Assembly: GCA_030533445.1 (NCBI GenBank)
Contig: CM060076.1
Location: forward strand, 29,052,103-29,116,102
Direction of reading: 5' to 3'
Length of the DNA stretch: 64,000 nucleotides
DNA from: Cyprinodon diabolis
Taxonomy: Eukaryota > Chordata > Actinopteri > Cyprinodontiformes > Cyprinodontidae
Shown: piece by piece, positions 10,856-22,983 of the stretch
Layout: the number at the start of each line of letters is the position of its first letter
Numbering within the stretch: the first letter of the stretch is position 1
Program-made: the position numbers and the translations under genes
Notes under the pieces: generated by a model
What the model saw: the letters and a program-made list of their open reading frames with translations, nothing else
Databases searched by the model: none
Told to the model about the DNA's origin: nothing

Positions 10856-11791
10856 CTACACCACCCACCTAATGTGATGTAGAGGCATGCGAGTAAAGGT
10901 ACTAGGTGATTTCCAGGAGGCCGCACGGCATATAACATCCAATGGCACCCCAGTCATAGCAGCAAACGACGTCGACATGCCCCTTGTAGAGTGGCATTTC
11001 ACTCCTGCCGGCAGTGGCCGGTCCTGCAAGGCATAAGCCTTGGAGATCAAATCCACAACCCAGTGTGCAAGTCGCTGCTTAGAAAGTGCCTGACCCTTCC
11101 GTGAGCCAGCGTAGCAAACAAAAAGGCTATTTGTCTTTCGGAAGGATGCCGTGGCATTGATATATGTCTCAAGGGCACGAACAGGACACAGTGGTTCAGA
11201 GGGGCTTCCGGAGTCAAACCGGGCAAGATGGAGCAGCTGGGTACTGCCTGCTGGCAGTGATACCTTAGGAATAAATGCTACGTCAGACCACAGTGTAACG
11301 CCTGAGCCATCAGGATTCCACCGGCAGCAGGGTTCGGCTATCGAAAGAGCCCGTAATTCCCCCACACGTTTTGCGGAAACCATAGCTAAAAGGAACACAG
11401 TCTTCAGTGAGAGCCATTTGAGGTCTGCCAACGCCAGGGGCTCAAATGGGATGGACCGAAGAGCCTCAAGCACAAGAGAAAGGTCCCACGCCGGTGCCAC
11501 AGGGCGGTTGGGCGGGTGCAAACGCCGAGCACCTCTTAAAAACAGTACAACATCCTTGTCTCGGCCCACAGAACAACCATTCAGCCCAACATGCCAACAG
11601 GAAATGGCAGCCACATACACCTTTAAGGTAGATGGAGACCGTCCTTGATCCAGTAATGCCTGCAGGAAGGTCAGTATGTCAGAAACTGAACACTGCACCG
11701 GGTCCTGCCCTCTATCACGGCACCAGGTCGCAAAGACCGTCCACTTGTTAGCATAGACAGCTCGCGTGGACGGCGCCCATGCATTAGCCAT
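10856..11791 (-). CDS. DIRS tyrosine recombinase, probably inactive
   Basis: From the methionine at 11791 the frame encodes 311 residues; it is open upstream to 13660, but there it runs out of frame through the RT gene. N-terminal part: MANAWAPSTRAVYANKW, SAM-like helices with SPSTLKVYVAAISCWH. Catalytic part: Arg142 in SAKRVGELRAL, His267-x-x-Arg270 in CHSTRGMS, Trp293 in ASWKSPSTFTR. Tyrosine recombinases of this family have the nucleophilic Tyr just after TFTR (usually TFTRFY); here positions 302-303 are Met-Pro and the protein ends at 311, with no Tyr. The role in the family is integration of circular DNA without target duplication. Sequence error cannot be excluded. Confidence 0.85.
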   Translation of the reverse strand: MANAWAPSTRAVYANKWTVFATWCRDRGQDPVQCSVSDILTFLQALLDQGRSPSTLKVYVAAISCWHVGLNGCSVGRDKDVVLFLRGARRLHPPNRPVAPAWDLSLVLEALRSIPFEPLALADLKWLSLKTVFLLAMVSAKRVGELRALSIAEPCCRWNPDGSGVTLWSDVAFIPKVSLPAGSTQLLHLARFDSGSPSEPLCPVRALETYINATASFRKTNSLFVCYAGSRKGQALSKQRLAHWVVDLISKAYALQDRPLPAGVKCHSTRGMSTSFAAMTGVPLDVICRAASWKSPSTFTRMPLHHIRWVV

Positions 11792-11847
11792 TGTATGCCC
11801 TATGGACCCAGTGTATCCTGAGAAAGTGGACCCTGGCCTTGCAGGGG

Positions 11848-13584
11848 TCAAATCCAGAGCTGGAGCCAGTCCGGTTCGGGGTGCAAAATCTGACCCCCCA
11901 TCTGGGAAAGAAGATCTCTCCTGGAGGGGAGACGCATTGGCGAGCCGGAGCTGAGCTCGCACAGTAGAGGAAACCAAGTCCTCGCTGGCCAGTAGGGGGC
12001 CACCAGCAGAACCCTGTGCCTCTCCTGACGTACCCTGAGGAGAGTCTGAAAAAGTAGGCTGAATGGTGGAAAGGCATAAAGGAGGGTCCGGGGCCAGTCG
12101 TGTGCCAGAGCATCGTGGCCCAGAGGGCTGCTGTTGTCCAATGAGAACCAAAGGGGACAGTGAAATGCGTCCCTTGAGGCAAAGAGGTCCACGTCCGCCC
12201 TGCCAAAGACCTTCCAGATGCACTCCACCACCTCTCGGTGAAGCTTCCACTCCCCCGGAAGCGGCTTCTGACGGGATAGAAAATCTGCTGGCACGTTCTC
12301 CGGCCCTGGGATGTAGGCTGCTCTGAGGCTGGCTATGCATGGAGCTGCCCAGGTCAGAAGCCATTGAGTCAAGCACAACAGTTTCCTTGACCTCGTTCCC
12401 CCCTGGTGGTTGATGTGAAAGACCACTGTGGTGTTGTCTGACCTCACCAGCACGTACTTCCCCCGCAAGCCTGGAAGAAAGCTCTGAAGAGCCAGAAGTA
12501 CAGCCTGTAACTCCAAGACATTGATGTGTTCCCTGCTCTGCCGCTGGGACCATGTCCCCTGTGCCATTTGACCCCGCCAGGTTGCACCCCAGCCCGTGGA
12601 GGATGCATCTGTAAACACAACTTCCCGACAACACGGGAGGGAACCGAGCGGGACCCCTGTGGTCATAAACAACCTCACCCTCCATTGGGACAGAGACTGA
12701 AGACACTGAGGCCCCACCCGAAGTCTTCGGAGACGATGAGTGTTCCGTGTGGGATCCAGATTCAAGCTGTTCAACCACATCTGGAGGGGCCGCAATGACA
12801 GCAGCCCCAAGGGCACTACGGCGGACGCAGCTGTAAGCATGCCCAAGAGTCGAAGATACCGCACAAGAGGCAGTGCCACGCCGCGCCTGAATTCCGGGAG
12901 CACGCTCAATATACTGTCCACCCGCTGGGGTGACGGGCAAGCAGTCATTGAGATTGAATCCATGGCAATGCCCAGGAAGACAGTCTCCTGTGAGGGAGTC
13001 AGACTGCTTTTCTCCATGTTCACCTGCAAGCCCAAGCATCCCACATGATGGAGCACTAACCGAGTATCTCGAACCGCCTGGTCCCACGTCGCGGCACAAA
13101 TGAGCCAGTCGTCCAGATTTGGGAGGATCCTCAATCCCTGTGCCTGCAGAGGAGAGAGGGCCGCTGCAACACATCGGGTAAACACCCTGGGAGACAGTGA
13201 AAGTCCGAACGGGAGGACCCTGAACTGGAAATGCCTCCCTTGAAAAGCAAAACGAAGAAACCGCCAATGGGGCGGAGCGATCGGAACGTGAAAATAAGCA
13301 TCCCTGAGATCTATGGAAGTGAACCAATCGCCCGGGGAAATCGCCTGCAACACTTCCTTGGTGGTCAGCATATGAAAGGGCATGGCCTTCAAGTACACAT
13401 TCAGGCCTCTGAGGTCCAAGACTGGACGCAGGCCCCCGGTCTTCTTCGGGACCAGAAAATACATGGAATAAAAGCCCCCTGGATCCAGCAGGGGGTCCAC
13501 AGGCACTATAGCACCCTTGGCCAGCAAGGTGCAGATTTCTTGGTTCAGTGCCTGTGCCTTCACCGGGTCGTGGATCACAGTCAT
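11848..13584 (-). CDS. DIRS reverse transcriptase / RNase H polyprotein
   Basis: A 578-residue open frame. Reverse transcriptase: FLVPKKTGGLRPVLDLRGLN (43-62), catalytic Asp92 in SIDLRDAYF, LPFGLSLSPRVF (124-135), and Asp158-Asp159 in ILPNLDDWL. RNase H: Asp326 in FTDASSTGWGA, Glu358 in NVLELQAVLLAL, Asp383 in RSDNTTVVFHIN, followed by NVPADFLSR. The C-terminal part (GRADVDLFASRDA, LLYAFPPFSLL, LLVAPYWPARTWFP) is the segment found after RNase H in DIRS and Ngaro elements. All key acidic residues are present and no stop interrupts it. It ends at 11848, in a different frame from, and just upstream of, the recombinase. Confidence 0.92.
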   Translation of the reverse strand: MTVIHDPVKAQALNQEICTLLAKGAIVPVDPLLDPGGFYSMYFLVPKKTGGLRPVLDLRGLNVYLKAMPFHMLTTKEVLQAISPGDWFTSIDLRDAYFHVPIAPPHWRFLRFAFQGRHFQFRVLPFGLSLSPRVFTRCVAAALSPLQAQGLRILPNLDDWLICAATWDQAVRDTRLVLHHVGCLGLQVNMEKSSLTPSQETVFLGIAMDSISMTACPSPQRVDSILSVLPEFRRGVALPLVRYLRLLGMLTAASAVVPLGLLSLRPLQMWLNSLNLDPTRNTHRLRRLRVGPQCLQSLSQWRVRLFMTTGVPLGSLPCCREVVFTDASSTGWGATWRGQMAQGTWSQRQSREHINVLELQAVLLALQSFLPGLRGKYVLVRSDNTTVVFHINHQGGTRSRKLLCLTQWLLTWAAPCIASLRAAYIPGPENVPADFLSRQKPLPGEWKLHREVVECIWKVFGRADVDLFASRDAFHCPLWFSLDNSSPLGHDALAHDWPRTLLYAFPPFSLLFQTLLRVRQERHRVLLVAPYWPARTWFPLLCELSSGSPMRLPSRRDLLSQMGGQILHPEPDWLQLWI

Positions 13585-13732
13585 CCTGACCCGGCCAGGG
13601 ATAGGTGGCCGGCGGCGGAATTAAAGACGGTACCCCCGGGACAGGGTGGACAACACCCACAAGTCCAGGGTGTGGGCAGCCCAGAAGCTGAGCTGTCCCG
13701 GGGAAAAATAACCGACCGCCGGCCCTAAGGCA

Positions 13733-14800
13733 TCATCTGCGGGCCCCCCGGCCCTTCGAAGGCCCGAGAGGACGCCGGCCAGACTGCGCGGCCCGAAAGG
13801 GATGAAAGGACCTTGTCCCAGCCTGGTCTCGAGCTCTGTTTCTCCGATCTGGAGCAGGTCTCTGGACCGATCTCCGAACTGGTAACAGACCCTGGGGCTC
13901 AGTGGAAGAAGGAGAAGGCCCTGAGGACCCCCGTGAAGGACCCGCAGCTGCCCAGGTGCTGACTGGCTGGCGATCACGTCTGTGAAGCCCTGCCAGCTGT
14001 TGCCTCGTTCTAGAGGCCTGAGCTGTACGGTCCAAGGCGTCCAGTGCCGCAGAACCAAAAAGCTCCCCCGGGACCACAGGCAGGGCCCGGAGGGTCCTCT
14101 TACAAGGCTCAGTTAGTGGTGACTGCGCCAACCAGACCTGGCGGCGAGCGTGAACCAGTGTGGAGAGTGTGCGTCCAAGTTCCCTCGTCATAAGAGCAAA
14201 GGCCTGCAGAGATGCATCAACCAGGCCTTGCGTGGCATGATCCAGTGGAACAGATTCCAAGGAGGAAGACAGGGCCAGCATAAGATGGGAGAGAGAGTTC
14301 CCAATCTGGCCCATGCGGGCCCCAGAGTCATAGGCCTTGCAGAGAAGGTCGTCAGTAATACGGCACTGAGGACGCGGACAACGGGCATTGGGCCGCAAAG
14401 CCTCATCAGGCGGGATAATAAGAGAGGCAATGCCCGGTTCCACCGCTGGCATCTGCCCCAAGCCAACCTTGGGTGCCTCCTGCATAGCTGCCAGGACCCT
14501 GCCATCCGTTGTCAGACGTGAAAGCGCCTTGGTGTCTGACCAGCAAGCATGCAGTTCCCGCACATACTCCGCCGAGGGAGGAACCACAAAAGCAGTCTCT
14601 GACCTACTGCGCCTAAAGAAGGCGCTGGAAGCCGTAGGCTGGCCCTGAGGAACACTAACTTGTAAATGGGCAAGAGCTGTTCGAATAGCGGATGTCACAG
14701 ACTCCCCCGTATCCTCCTGGGAGGCAATGGAGCCCGACCCAGAGGCCCCGGAGCCCAGCTCCGGAAGGTCCTCACAGAAATGGGTGCCAGAGGCCGCCAC
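13733..14800 (-). CDS. DIRS gag-like protein, main part
   Basis: A 355-residue frame: acidic and serine-rich start (LPELGSGASGSGS), a helical middle (SLSHLMLALSSSLESVPLDH, LVDASLQAFALMTRELGRTL) and an arginine-rich tail (RRSVQRPAPDRRNRARDQAG) fit for nucleic-acid binding. Position upstream of RT and these features match DIRS ORF1; no enzyme motif is visible. The natural start is probably farther upstream: the segment LTTELAQMKALLQSFQTDDD in another frame at 14916-14857 and the zinc-ribbon part at 15403-15070 look like its N-terminus, now separated by a frame change and an insertion. Confidence 0.75.
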   Translation of the reverse strand: MAASGTHFCEDLPELGSGASGSGSIASQEDTGESVTSAIRTALAHLQVSVPQGQPTASSAFFRRSRSETAFVVPPSAEYVRELHACWSDTKALSRLTTDGRVLAAMQEAPKVGLGQMPAVEPGIASLIIPPDEALRPNARCPRPQCRITDDLLCKAYDSGARMGQIGNSLSHLMLALSSSLESVPLDHATQGLVDASLQAFALMTRELGRTLSTLVHARRQVWLAQSPLTEPCKRTLRALPVVPGELFGSAALDALDRTAQASRTRQQLAGLHRRDRQPVSTWAAAGPSRGSSGPSPSSTEPQGLLPVRRSVQRPAPDRRNRARDQAGTRSFHPFRAAQSGRRPLGPSKGRGARR

Positions 14801-14917
14801 AGAAACAGCATCATCGTCATTGACTGATGATCCTGCTCGGGAGGGAGAGCCGCGCCGCGATCATCATCAGTCTGAAAGGACTGGAGGAGGGCTTTCATTT
14901 GGGCCAGCTCAGTAGTG

Positions 14918-15069
14918 AGATAATAATAATAATAATAATAATGAATTTTATTTATAACGCACTTTACATTTGACATCAAATCTCAAAGTGCTACAAATTG
15001 CTACATTTAAAAAAGGGAAAATTAAAACAAGTTTAAAAGACCATAACATTAAAAACAGTGTAAAAAGAA
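14918..15069. mobile_element. short repeat inserted in the DIRS gag gene
   Basis: About 150 bp of AT-rich sequence in an otherwise GC-rich gene: a (TAA)n tract (14918-14941), GAATTTTATTTATAACGCAC, then A-rich sequence to 15069. It is probably a SINE or a small LINE-tail type insertion that started at the TAA microsatellite. No target duplication is visible. Confidence 0.65.
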
Positions 15070-15403
15070 GATGATCCACTCTCGTGGACAACCTCCCTGC
15101 ATCGGTCCGTCTGGCACGCTTTGTCGGTACCGAAGGTGCAGCCACAGTAGATCGTTTGCACACCGCTTTCTGCATCGGCAAATGAGCATGCGGCGAAGCG
15201 CCCGCCCAGTCGGTAGGCTGCTCCAGTGCAGCCAACCGATCCAGTCTGACCGACCGGGGCATGACACGACAGTTGGGGCAAGCGCCATCTGACAGCGCCT
15301 CCCGGAGATGTTCCACACCGAGGCAGGAGGGACACAAGTCATGCCCGTCGTCGGGCTGAAGTGGAGCCAGACAGGTCGAGCAGCATAAATTATCCAGCAT
15401 CAT
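15070..15403 (-). pseudogene. DIRS gag-like N-terminus, cut off by an insertion
   Basis: A frame starting MMLDNLCCSTCLAPLQPDDG with CxxC pairs (CSTC, CPSC, CPNC), as in the zinc-ribbon N-terminus of fish DIRS ORF1 proteins. It continues to RRTDAGRLSTRVDHLL and then runs into the repeat insertion 14918-15069. The continuation appears on the other side (LTTELAQMKALL). In this copy it cannot be made as one protein. Confidence 0.65.
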
Positions 15404-15446
15404 ACTGCTGAAAGGCGTGATTAGCCCGCCACCAACGACAAGTCAA

Positions 15447-15860
15447 CACGAGCAGAAAACGCTACTGACGACTCCGTTGTAGGAAAACCCCCGTAGAGGT
15501 TCCAAACTCAACGTGAGCAGAAACGCCACTAGCAAATCGATTATTAACTAAAGATGAACTCAGCACGAGCAGAGACGCCACTGGTGAGTGTAGATAAACA
15601 AACTGAAAACAACTCAGCGCGAGCAGAAATGCCACTGGTGAGTGTAGATAAACAAACTGTAGAAGAACTCAACGCGAGCAGAAACGCTACCGGTGAGTTC
15701 AGGCAAACAAACTATAGAAGAACCCAAGGCGAGCAGAAACGCTACTGGTGGGTCTAGGCAAACAAACTATAGAAGAACCCAACGCGAGCAGAAACGCTAC
15801 TGGTGGGCTTAGGAAAACAAACTGAAAACAACTCAGCGCGAGCAGAAACGCTACTGTGAG
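15447..15860. repeat. 55-bp tandem repeat in the DIRS 5' region
   Basis: A motif around CGAGCAGAAACGCTACTGGTG recurs with a spacing of 55 bp (starts near 15565, 15620, 15675, 15730, 15785, then 15839), with diverged units before 15565. It lies between the terminal repeat and the gag start, in the leader of the antisense element. Confidence 0.9.
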
Positions 15861-15998
15861 TCAAAAGAGCCACAAAATTAACGTGGCAAATCAAAGCGAA
15901 CAGTAAACTACTGCTGAGAAAAAAAACGAAAACTTACCAGTCACCGCAGATCTGGTAAGGTGAAAGCAGCTTGTGCAGCCCCTGGAGGGCGAGACTTA

Positions 15999-16226
15999 CC
16001 CGCAGCTCCGACCAAGCCCGGTCACGGGGCTACCAGCAACAACCAGCCAGGAAACTAGTGGTATACACAGAAGCAACCAGCTTCACACGACCACACTCCT
16101 GTACTCAACACACCCGCAGCTCCGACCAAGCCCGGTCACGGGGCTACCAGCAACAACCAGCCAGGAAACTAGTGGTATACACAGAAGCAACCAGCTTCAC
16201 ACGACCACACTCCTGTACTCAACACA
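15999..16226. repeat. 114-bp tandem duplication in the DIRS leader
   Basis: Two adjacent copies (15999-16112 and 16113-16226), identical over almost all of their length, beginning ACCCGCAGCTCCGACCAAGC. The length is a multiple of three, so a frame through it on the + strand repeats 38 codons, but no function is implied. Confidence 0.92.
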
Positions 16227-16230
16227 CCTG

Positions 16231-16408
16231 CGCGCGAGAAGAACAAAAGGGATTGATTGCCGGGTGCCACGTGACTATATAGAGTCACGTGGGTCCCCGG
16301 CAGGTCACAGCTGACTTTGTTGTCATTAGTACTCGACCTGCGCATGCGCAAGAATGATCATTCAGTGCTTGGAGCACCGCCTCTGGCGGTCAGTAGGGAT
16401 GAAATGGA
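16231..16408. repeat. DIRS upstream inverted terminal repeat
   Basis: Reverse complement of 10519-10675 with few changes, including the CACGTG-flanked hairpin (16268-16291) and GCGCATGCGC. Its outermost part (ATTTCATCCCTACTGACCGC on the minus strand) matches 10759-10778, the segment inside the downstream end that serves as internal complementary region in DIRS elements. Confidence 0.88.
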
Positions 16409-17425
16409 ACACCGAACTCTGACACATGCAGTATGGGACACTTCAAATCCACAACTTTAAAATACAGCTGTTCTAATTGAATCCAAATGTAAAAGAAAAG
16501 CAGTTAAAAGTCTTATTTTGTTTTCCCCAAAATGAATTACTACAGTTAAGATCCAACAGATATTAATGATTTTTATATAAAGTATATAATTTCATATTAG
16601 ATTGTTTTGTTTTCTTTTTTCTGCATTGTGTACTGTTATATTTGAATAGCAAATACATAGTTTTGCAAGAGAAATTCCCACAGAAAACAATTCACAGTTT
16701 GGAAATAATTAGAGAATAAACCAATTCAGTCAGCAATTGATACATTGGTTCAGTTCTACAGTGTATGTATAAAACTAAGTTTAAAACACATTTTGTCAAA
16801 TATATAAAGTAAAGCTAAAATAAAAAAAGCAAAAAATATATTTCCTGCTACCTCAAGTCTAGTGTGAAACTGACAAAGGTGGAGCTGCAGTCTTCTAACA
16901 ATGGCTTTTCTACCTGTGAATAAGTGAATAATTTCCTGTTTTAGGAAAAAGAACCGGAAAAAAATGAGTCAGGATACTTCATATTATTTATGACAGCTAT
17001 GCTAAAAAACTATCTGGATTTCACTTTTCCTTCATATTTTTTTTGTGTCGCTTGTGATGCTTGTGCAGAGATATTAGATTTCCTGTTGGTCAAATGGGCT
17101 CTTCTTGTTTTAGTCTGAAGAGATCAGCGGCATAAAGTTTTCATGAAGCTGTAGAGATGGGGACTCTCCAGGCTGTGGGAGAGTGTGTTATCAGGGTATT
17201 GTCCAGAATCTTCCTGGCTTTTTTCACGATTTTACTGAGATCTGCTGGGTTCACCAGAGGTCCTGGAGCACTCTCAGAAGAGCCTGAGGCATGTAAAGAA
17301 TCTAGCTTGTATGCCGAGTAATGAGTGCCTTGAGAGCAGGCTGTTGAAGCAAGAAGGGACATTAGGTGGGGAGATGATAATTTATCATAAGCAGAGTCAG
17401 TAGAGAATATCTACATGTAGGAACA
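16409..17425 (+). other. neurexin intron sequence; nothing recognised
   Basis: AT-rich sequence between the DIRS element and the mosaic duplication. Confidence 0.5.
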
Positions 17426-18432
17426 CTGCATTTCAAATACATAAAGGACTGACCTAGTCATCCTTTTTGACGACCGCTTCCGCCCACACATCGGTCTCTG
17501 AATGGTCATATATCTGTTTTCAATGAGCGCTGCTGCCGCTGGGTGCCGCTGGGTGATAACCCATAGGACTCCAAGTCTGGCTTCAACTTCAAAAGGTTCA
17601 GCCATTTCAGAAGAGGATTTCTACTCTCCTGTTGTAGTACATGAGCAATACAAGTGCTCCTAATGTTAAATTGTACCAAATATAACATCGGAGATACAGT
17701 AGATATAGAAGAATAACAGTCTCATAGAAATTATGTTTAAAGAACAACTGATCTAGGACGTTAGAAGTCTAAATGGAAAACATACAAGAAAGACAAAGCA
17801 TTTTTTTTCCAGTGGGATCTTCCCTTCCCACTGCCTTCATCTGTCAATAAACATATTTTTGCAATTTCCATACTGACTTACAACGTTTGCATAAAAATAA
17901 ATAGCAGTAACCTCTTGTCCCCTTCCAGACCAGGGGGTTAGGTCCCCCCCCCCCAAACACACATTCCTCTTGCTCATCTTGTCCTGGTTTCCTTAGTGGT
18001 CAGGTCTCATCAGGCTGAACTACCTCCTGTTTGCACAGATGCACCACAGTTCGATACTAATGCCATATCACTTTACCACTCTCCTTCTCACCTGCATCAG
18101 AGATTGGCCATAAAACATGTGAAGGAATCTTATCTCATAATGCAAGTGTCAGCAATCAATTTGTCTAATTCTAAACCTAAAAACATTAACCACAAAAAAA
18201 GAGTATAGTTACCACAAAAACACAAAGTATAATCAGTAAAGTGAAAGCTTTAATTGCAGCTATTACAGTAAAGATTCATATATCATTGTATATTTTCTGA
18301 CACTAACATTGAATTGAAAGTATTTGATTGATATTATTGTTTATGTTTGGTCATCGCGCCTCACAATGACCCTCAAAAGCAGAGTATGACGTCATCAACA
18401 TGTTAGCATCAGACCTGCTACCAGCACCATGC

Positions 18433-18435
<3 letters not shown>
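17426..18435. repeat. compact copy of a three-block duplication (X1-Y1-Z1)
   Basis: Three blocks lie side by side: X1 17426-17474 (49 bp), Y1 17475-17800 (326 bp), Z1 17801-18435 (635 bp). Each is repeated in the same orientation and order farther on, but spread out: X2 18433-18481, Y2 18911-19236, Z2 20894-21529. The copies look nearly identical (two small differences noticed in Z). Short frames in Y and Z are unrecognised. Confidence 0.93.
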
Positions 18436-21529
<3,094 letters not shown>

Positions 21530-22397
21530 AACTTGCATTACACTTGGAAACAGAAACGTCAATGTTGTTCTTGCCTGCTGATAAAATTGTAACTTTCGGC
21601 GTGACAAGAGTGTTTTTGGTTTGAGATGGTGTGTAAAACAGCATGTGGTATTTTGTCTTTTCAAAAGGAGTACGCACTTTTGAGTGTCTTGAAAATCTTC
21701 AAGTCATGTTGCTAGAACAGCTTTTTCTCCTTCTGCTTCATGCTTTTCAACAGACCCCGGAGCTCCCCGGTGACAGTATCAAACAGCCACTGAGATGTAT
21801 TCACACGTGGCACAGGCTCTGATCTAACTCATGCCATACAGTACATTTGTAGCTGAGAGCTACACTTGTGCTCGTGTGATGAGAGATTTGGTAAAATGAT
21901 GAGATCAATGCTCTCCCTTTGGCTGTAATAAAGGTTATGAATTTACATTACAATGTTTGGCCTTTAGTGGTTTATTGTTGAAAGAATATAAATGTTTGTT
22001 GTCCTGCTCATAGTTTGAAGCAGCTTGAGATGAGGAAAGCAACCTTCTTACAGAGATATTTGATTCACATGGATTTCACTCCAGGGGTTTTAGGAAGTAT
22101 TTCTGACAAAGTGTTAGCAGAGTAATCAGCAGATAGCATGAAGTCTGATCTCCTATGTCTCAAATACAATTGTTTGCGCTGTAAATAGATATTTTCCATA
22201 AGATCTAGTATTGGTAACATATTTTGCTATTCATCCCAAGAATTCCCCAGGCAAAAAACCTTTATTGCCATTTTGAAACAAAATTTAGTTTAGTGCAGCT
22301 TTCAGACAGTAAGTGAACATTTCTAACGCGTGCAGTAGTGATCATATGTAAACAATGTGGGAGAAAAAAAACATGGTGCAAAAAACGCATTGATATG
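21530..22397 (+). other. neurexin intron sequence; nothing recognised
   Basis: AT-rich sequence between the duplication and the helicase-carrying element. Confidence 0.5.
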
Positions 22398-22983
22398 GAA
22401 GTTCAGTAACCTGACAACAGCCAGATGCATGTCTCGCTCCGCCTAGCTCCACTCACATACATCTGGGAACCCGCCATAGGAATTGCCTTTACTGAAGGCT
22501 GGGCCTTATCAAAACTCCTTGCATATGATTGGATAAGCCACTTGTCTGTCATCTTTATTGACGTGCTATTTCAACCACTCACACCGAAGCTAACCCGTGA
22601 CGCTGTGAGAGGAGGAGCCATTTGGTAGATCAAGCTCCTGCCAAATCCGGTCGGGAGAAGGGCGAAAACATCGTTTCCACCAACAAAAGCCTTCAAAGCC
22701 GTTCTCTGATGTTCTTTTAATGAAACAATATCAGATAGATTGGACAACACAGAAGAAATAGCAGCATCAATGCTAACGCTTGCTTCCTCAATGCGAGCCG
22801 CCATTGTTGTTGGAATCTCACGGTCGCTTCTCCACTCCAGGACACACCCGCCCTGCGTCCTGATTGGACAGACCATAAATTCGGTTGGGGAAATCACTTT
22901 CAATGAGCGGGTTCCCAGATGTATGTGAGTGGAGCTAGGCGGAGCGAGACATGCATCTGGCTGTTGTCAGGTTAGAAGTTCAG
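22398..22983. mobile_element. 568-bp element with 68-bp perfect inverted repeats and 9-bp target duplication
   Basis: Element 22407-22974. Both ends start TAACCTGACAACAGCCAGAT inwards and are complementary without mismatch for 68 bp, to GGGAACCCGC. Both are flanked by GAAGTTCAG (22398-22406 and 22975-22983), a 9-bp target duplication. The interior carries the beginning of a RecQ-like helicase gene on the minus strand. Long inverted repeats with 9-bp duplications are known for Mutator-like elements; other superfamilies (8-bp for hAT and P) fit less well. The perfect repeats and duplication suggest recent insertion. It has no transposase, so it would depend on a partner elsewhere. Confidence 0.9.
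22571..22804 (-). pseudogene. 5' fragment of a RecQ-like superfamily 2 helicase gene inside the element
   Basis: From Met at 22804 (MAARIEEASVSIDAAISSVL) the frame runs through SLKEHQRTALKAFVGGNDVF to ALLPTGFGRSLIYQMAPP and stops at 22571. The Q-motif-like LKEHQ and the Walker A region (PTGxGKSLIYQ) are those of RecQ-type helicases. The Walker A lysine is replaced by Arg, and all later motifs (DEAH and others) are absent. It is therefore a truncated, non-functional piece. It may be a captured host gene fragment, or what is left of a helicase encoded by the full-length transposon; the second is favoured because the piece begins at a plausible start codon. Confidence 0.75.

Larger units (their letters stand above)
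10473..16408 (-). mobile_element. DIRS-type tyrosine-recombinase retrotransposon, about 5.9 kb, antisense to neurexin
   Basis: The minus strand encodes, in order, a gag-like protein, a reverse transcriptase with RNase H, and a tyrosine recombinase without DDE integrase. That combination defines DIRS-like elements. The termini are inverted repeats (10519-10675 against 16231-16408), and the downstream end carries additional complementary arms, as DIRS elements do for circular replication. There are no LTRs and no target duplication was seen. The element is clearly GC-richer than the host intron. It is probably dead: the gag frame is split by a 150-bp insertion, the recombinase lacks its expected tyrosine, and gag continuity needs a frame change near 14800-14900. 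Confidence 0.9.

Noticed and set aside
11848..13660. The N-terminal 600 residues of the long minus frame 10856-13660
   Set aside because: They overlap the RT/RNase H gene in another frame and have no family features; only the C-terminal 311 residues (recombinase) are real.
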